DNA of 7,451 nucleotides from Bacteroides sp. GTDB lineage: Bacteria > Bacteroidota > Bacteroidia > Bacteroidales > Bacteroidaceae. The notes beneath the pieces are model-generated. The model was not told the DNA's origin. It did no database searches and saw nothing but the letters and a program-made list of their open reading frames with translations. Position 1 is the first letter of the stretch. Each line of letters opens with the position of its first letter. Shown here piece by piece: positions 5,971-7,451 of this stretch. A program made the translations under genes and the position numbers. The stretch lies in contig JAJPZL010000439.1 in NCBI GenBank assembly GCA_021204375.1, positions 1-7,451 on the forward strand, written 5' to 3'.

Positions 5971-7359
5971 TTATATCTCCTCACCGGGCAGGGGCCAGTT
6001 GGGGGAAGGTTTTCGCATGGCTTTCATCTCTTTCTCAAACGCCTCTACCATTTCCGGATACTGTGTTGCCAAATCAGTAGACTCACTCATATCTTCCCGG
6101 ATATTATAGAGCTCCAAAGGAGCATCTTTTTTAATGGTAACCACTTTCCAGTCGCCTTTACGGGCAGCCCGCTGCTTACCCGGAAACTCCCAGTAAAGAA
6201 GCCTGTTATCGGTATCCACCTGATCCCCGTAAAATAAGGGTGAAACATCCATTCCGTTCAGGTCCGAAGGAGTATCCGCATTTCCTATAGCAGCCAGGGT
6301 AGGCAATACATCCGGGAAATAGATTTGATTGGCCAGGGTCTGTACCGGAACACTACCCGGCTGATTGACAATAAAGGGAATACGAATTCCTCCTTCATAT
6401 AATTGTCCTTTGTGCCCTCTGAAAGATGCATTACATCCTAACTCTTCCAGAGGAGCCTGCACGGCTGCCCCGTTATCCGAGCTAAAAATAACCATGGTAT
6501 TTTCTCGAAGCCCCAGTTCGTCCAGTTCTGCCAATAAACGGCCAATAGCCGCATCCATGTGGGTGATCAGTGCAGCATACCGTTTGGTATCCATATCCCA
6601 ATCTTCATCATCGTACCAATCTGTTTCATTGATCACGTACGGTTCGTGAGGAGCATCATAGGCCAGATAAAGAAAGAAAGGATTCTCCTGGTTACGGCGG
6701 ATAAACTGAATAGCATCCTCGGTAGAAATATCTGTATTATGTTTTATCCGTTGATCCTGGGCATTCTCTTCAATATTCCTGAGTGTATCATTATCAAACC
6801 GCCAGTAGGGATAGTAATAAGGATCATTCGAATAGGCAGTACTGATAAGCCATCCGTAAAATTCATCAAATCCCCGGTTTAGTGGAGTAGCCTCCGGATT
6901 AAAACCATCCAGGTGCCATTTATTAACCAGGCAGGTACGGTATCCTGCTGCACTCAGTACCGTAGCGATCGTTGTATCTGTAGGCAACAAATGCATTCTG
7001 CGGATGGTATTCGTGCCTTTGAGCCCCTCTATCCCACCGGCTTCAGCAAAGTTGTCCCGAATCGTAGTATTACCGGTATTCTTTCCCGTCATCAGGGCAC
7101 AGCGGGAAGGAGAACTGATACCTGAGCCGGCATAACACTGGGTAAAACGGGTCCCTGTTTCAGCCAGCTTATCAATAACAGGGGTTTGGATATATTTATT
7201 CCCGTAACAGGAAAGATCTCCATATCCCATATCATCTGCCAGAATAAAAATAATATTCGGGCGGGTATTCTCTTCTACTTTATTTTCCTTACAACCTGTC
7301 AGTGCGGCCACTGCTCCTGCAAGAGCGATAAAATTAGTTGGTTTCATAGTGTGTACCAT
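5971..7359 (-). CDS. S1-family sulfatase lipoprotein, Ser-type (formylglycine-dependent)
   Basis: The 462-residue intact protein would hydrolyse sulfate esters, most likely on a sulfated glycan. Residues 5-23 (MKPTNFIALAGAVAALTGC) form a lipoprotein signal with lipobox LTGC, so the second Met (position 7347) may be the true start; neither ATG has a clear Shine-Dalgarno. Sulfatase signature: PNIIFILADDMGYGD (34-48, metal-binding D42 and D43), SSPSRCALMTG (82-92, the SxPSR form in which Ser82 would be converted to formylglycine), KWH (147-149), APHEP (236-240), SSDNGA (293-298, metal-binding D295 and N296) and GHKGQLYEGG (315-324). The Ser form is matured by an anaerobic radical-SAM maturase (anSME), which must lie elsewhere in the genome. 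It is followed by its own terminator and preceded by a candidate promoter, so it is probably transcribed separately from the GH95 operon. It has no lesion, unlike all three genes downstream. The exact substrate cannot be read from the sequence. Confidence 0.93.
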   Translation of the reverse strand: MVHTMKPTNFIALAGAVAALTGCKENKVEENTRPNIIFILADDMGYGDLSCYGNKYIQTPVIDKLAETGTRFTQCYAGSGISSPSRCALMTGKNTGNTTIRDNFAEAGGIEGLKGTNTIRRMHLLPTDTTIATVLSAAGYRTCLVNKWHLDGFNPEATPLNRGFDEFYGWLISTAYSNDPYYYPYWRFDNDTLRNIEENAQDQRIKHNTDISTEDAIQFIRRNQENPFFLYLAYDAPHEPYVINETDWYDDEDWDMDTKRYAALITHMDAAIGRLLAELDELGLRENTMVIFSSDNGAAVQAPLEELGCNASFRGHKGQLYEGGIRIPFIVNQPGSVPVQTLANQIYFPDVLPTLAAIGNADTPSDLNGMDVSPLFYGDQVDTDNRLLYWEFPGKQRAARKGDWKVVTIKKDAPLELYNIREDMSESTDLATQYPEMVEAFEKEMKAMRKPSPNWPLPGEEI

Positions 7360-7422
7360 TAAGTAGTGAATAAAATCCTTTTATTATTACCATTCAAATT
7401 AAAGCTATTATTAGAAAATGTG

Positions 7423-7430
7423 CAAAATTA
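7423..7430 (-). promoter_or_regulatory. Candidate Bacteroides -7 promoter element for the sulfatase
   Basis: The coding-strand sequence TAATTTTG matches TAnnTTTG exactly and lies about 65-75 bases upstream of the sulfatase start. No TTTG -33 element is visible; the sequence upstream (ATGGGGGAATCGCATGGA) runs to the window edge. Confidence 0.4.
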
Positions 7431-7451
7431 TCCATGCGATTCCCCCATTTT

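Overview
The window reads as a carbohydrate-degrading cluster from a member of the Bacteroidota (probably Bacteroidales). This rests on the gene content (GH95, PL11 and GH105 enzymes next to a sulfatase), on export or lipoprotein signals on every gene, on all genes lying on the minus strand with very short gaps, on weak Shine-Dalgarno sequences, and on two perfect matches to the Bacteroides -7 promoter element (TAnnTTTG) in the intergenic regions. The species cannot be named from the sequence.

In transcription order (right to left): an intact Ser-type S1 sulfatase lipoprotein (7359-5971) is followed by a strong intrinsic terminator (13-bp stem, 5-nt loop, T tract). After a ~235-bp intergenic region comes a tight three-gene operon: GH95 alpha-L-fucosidase/galactosidase (5696-3294), PL11 rhamnogalacturonan lyase (3284-1430, 9 bp after GH95) and GH105 unsaturated rhamnogalacturonyl hydrolase (1421/1330-29, 8 bp after PL11 if its original start is used). 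Together these fit breakdown of a rhamnogalacturonan-like polysaccharide: the lyase cuts the rhamnose-galacturonate backbone, GH105 removes the unsaturated uronyl end it leaves, GH95 trims alpha-L-fucose or L-galactose side groups, and the sulfatase removes sulfate esters. No SusC/SusD transporter or regulator lies in the window.

The striking feature is damage. Every gene of the three-gene operon carries at least one reading-frame lesion although the surrounding sequence is well conserved: GH95 has one in-frame TAG, PL11 has two in-frame TAGs plus a +1 frameshift, and GH105 has a frameshift inside its lipoprotein signal peptide. The sulfatase has none. All three internal stops are TAG, while all four genuine gene ends are TAA. 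The simplest reading is recent inactivation of the operon by C-to-T/G-to-A changes plus small indels. Recoding or suppression of TAG is an alternative worth testing, but the two frameshifts do not fit it. I see no mobile element, RNA gene or CRISPR array.
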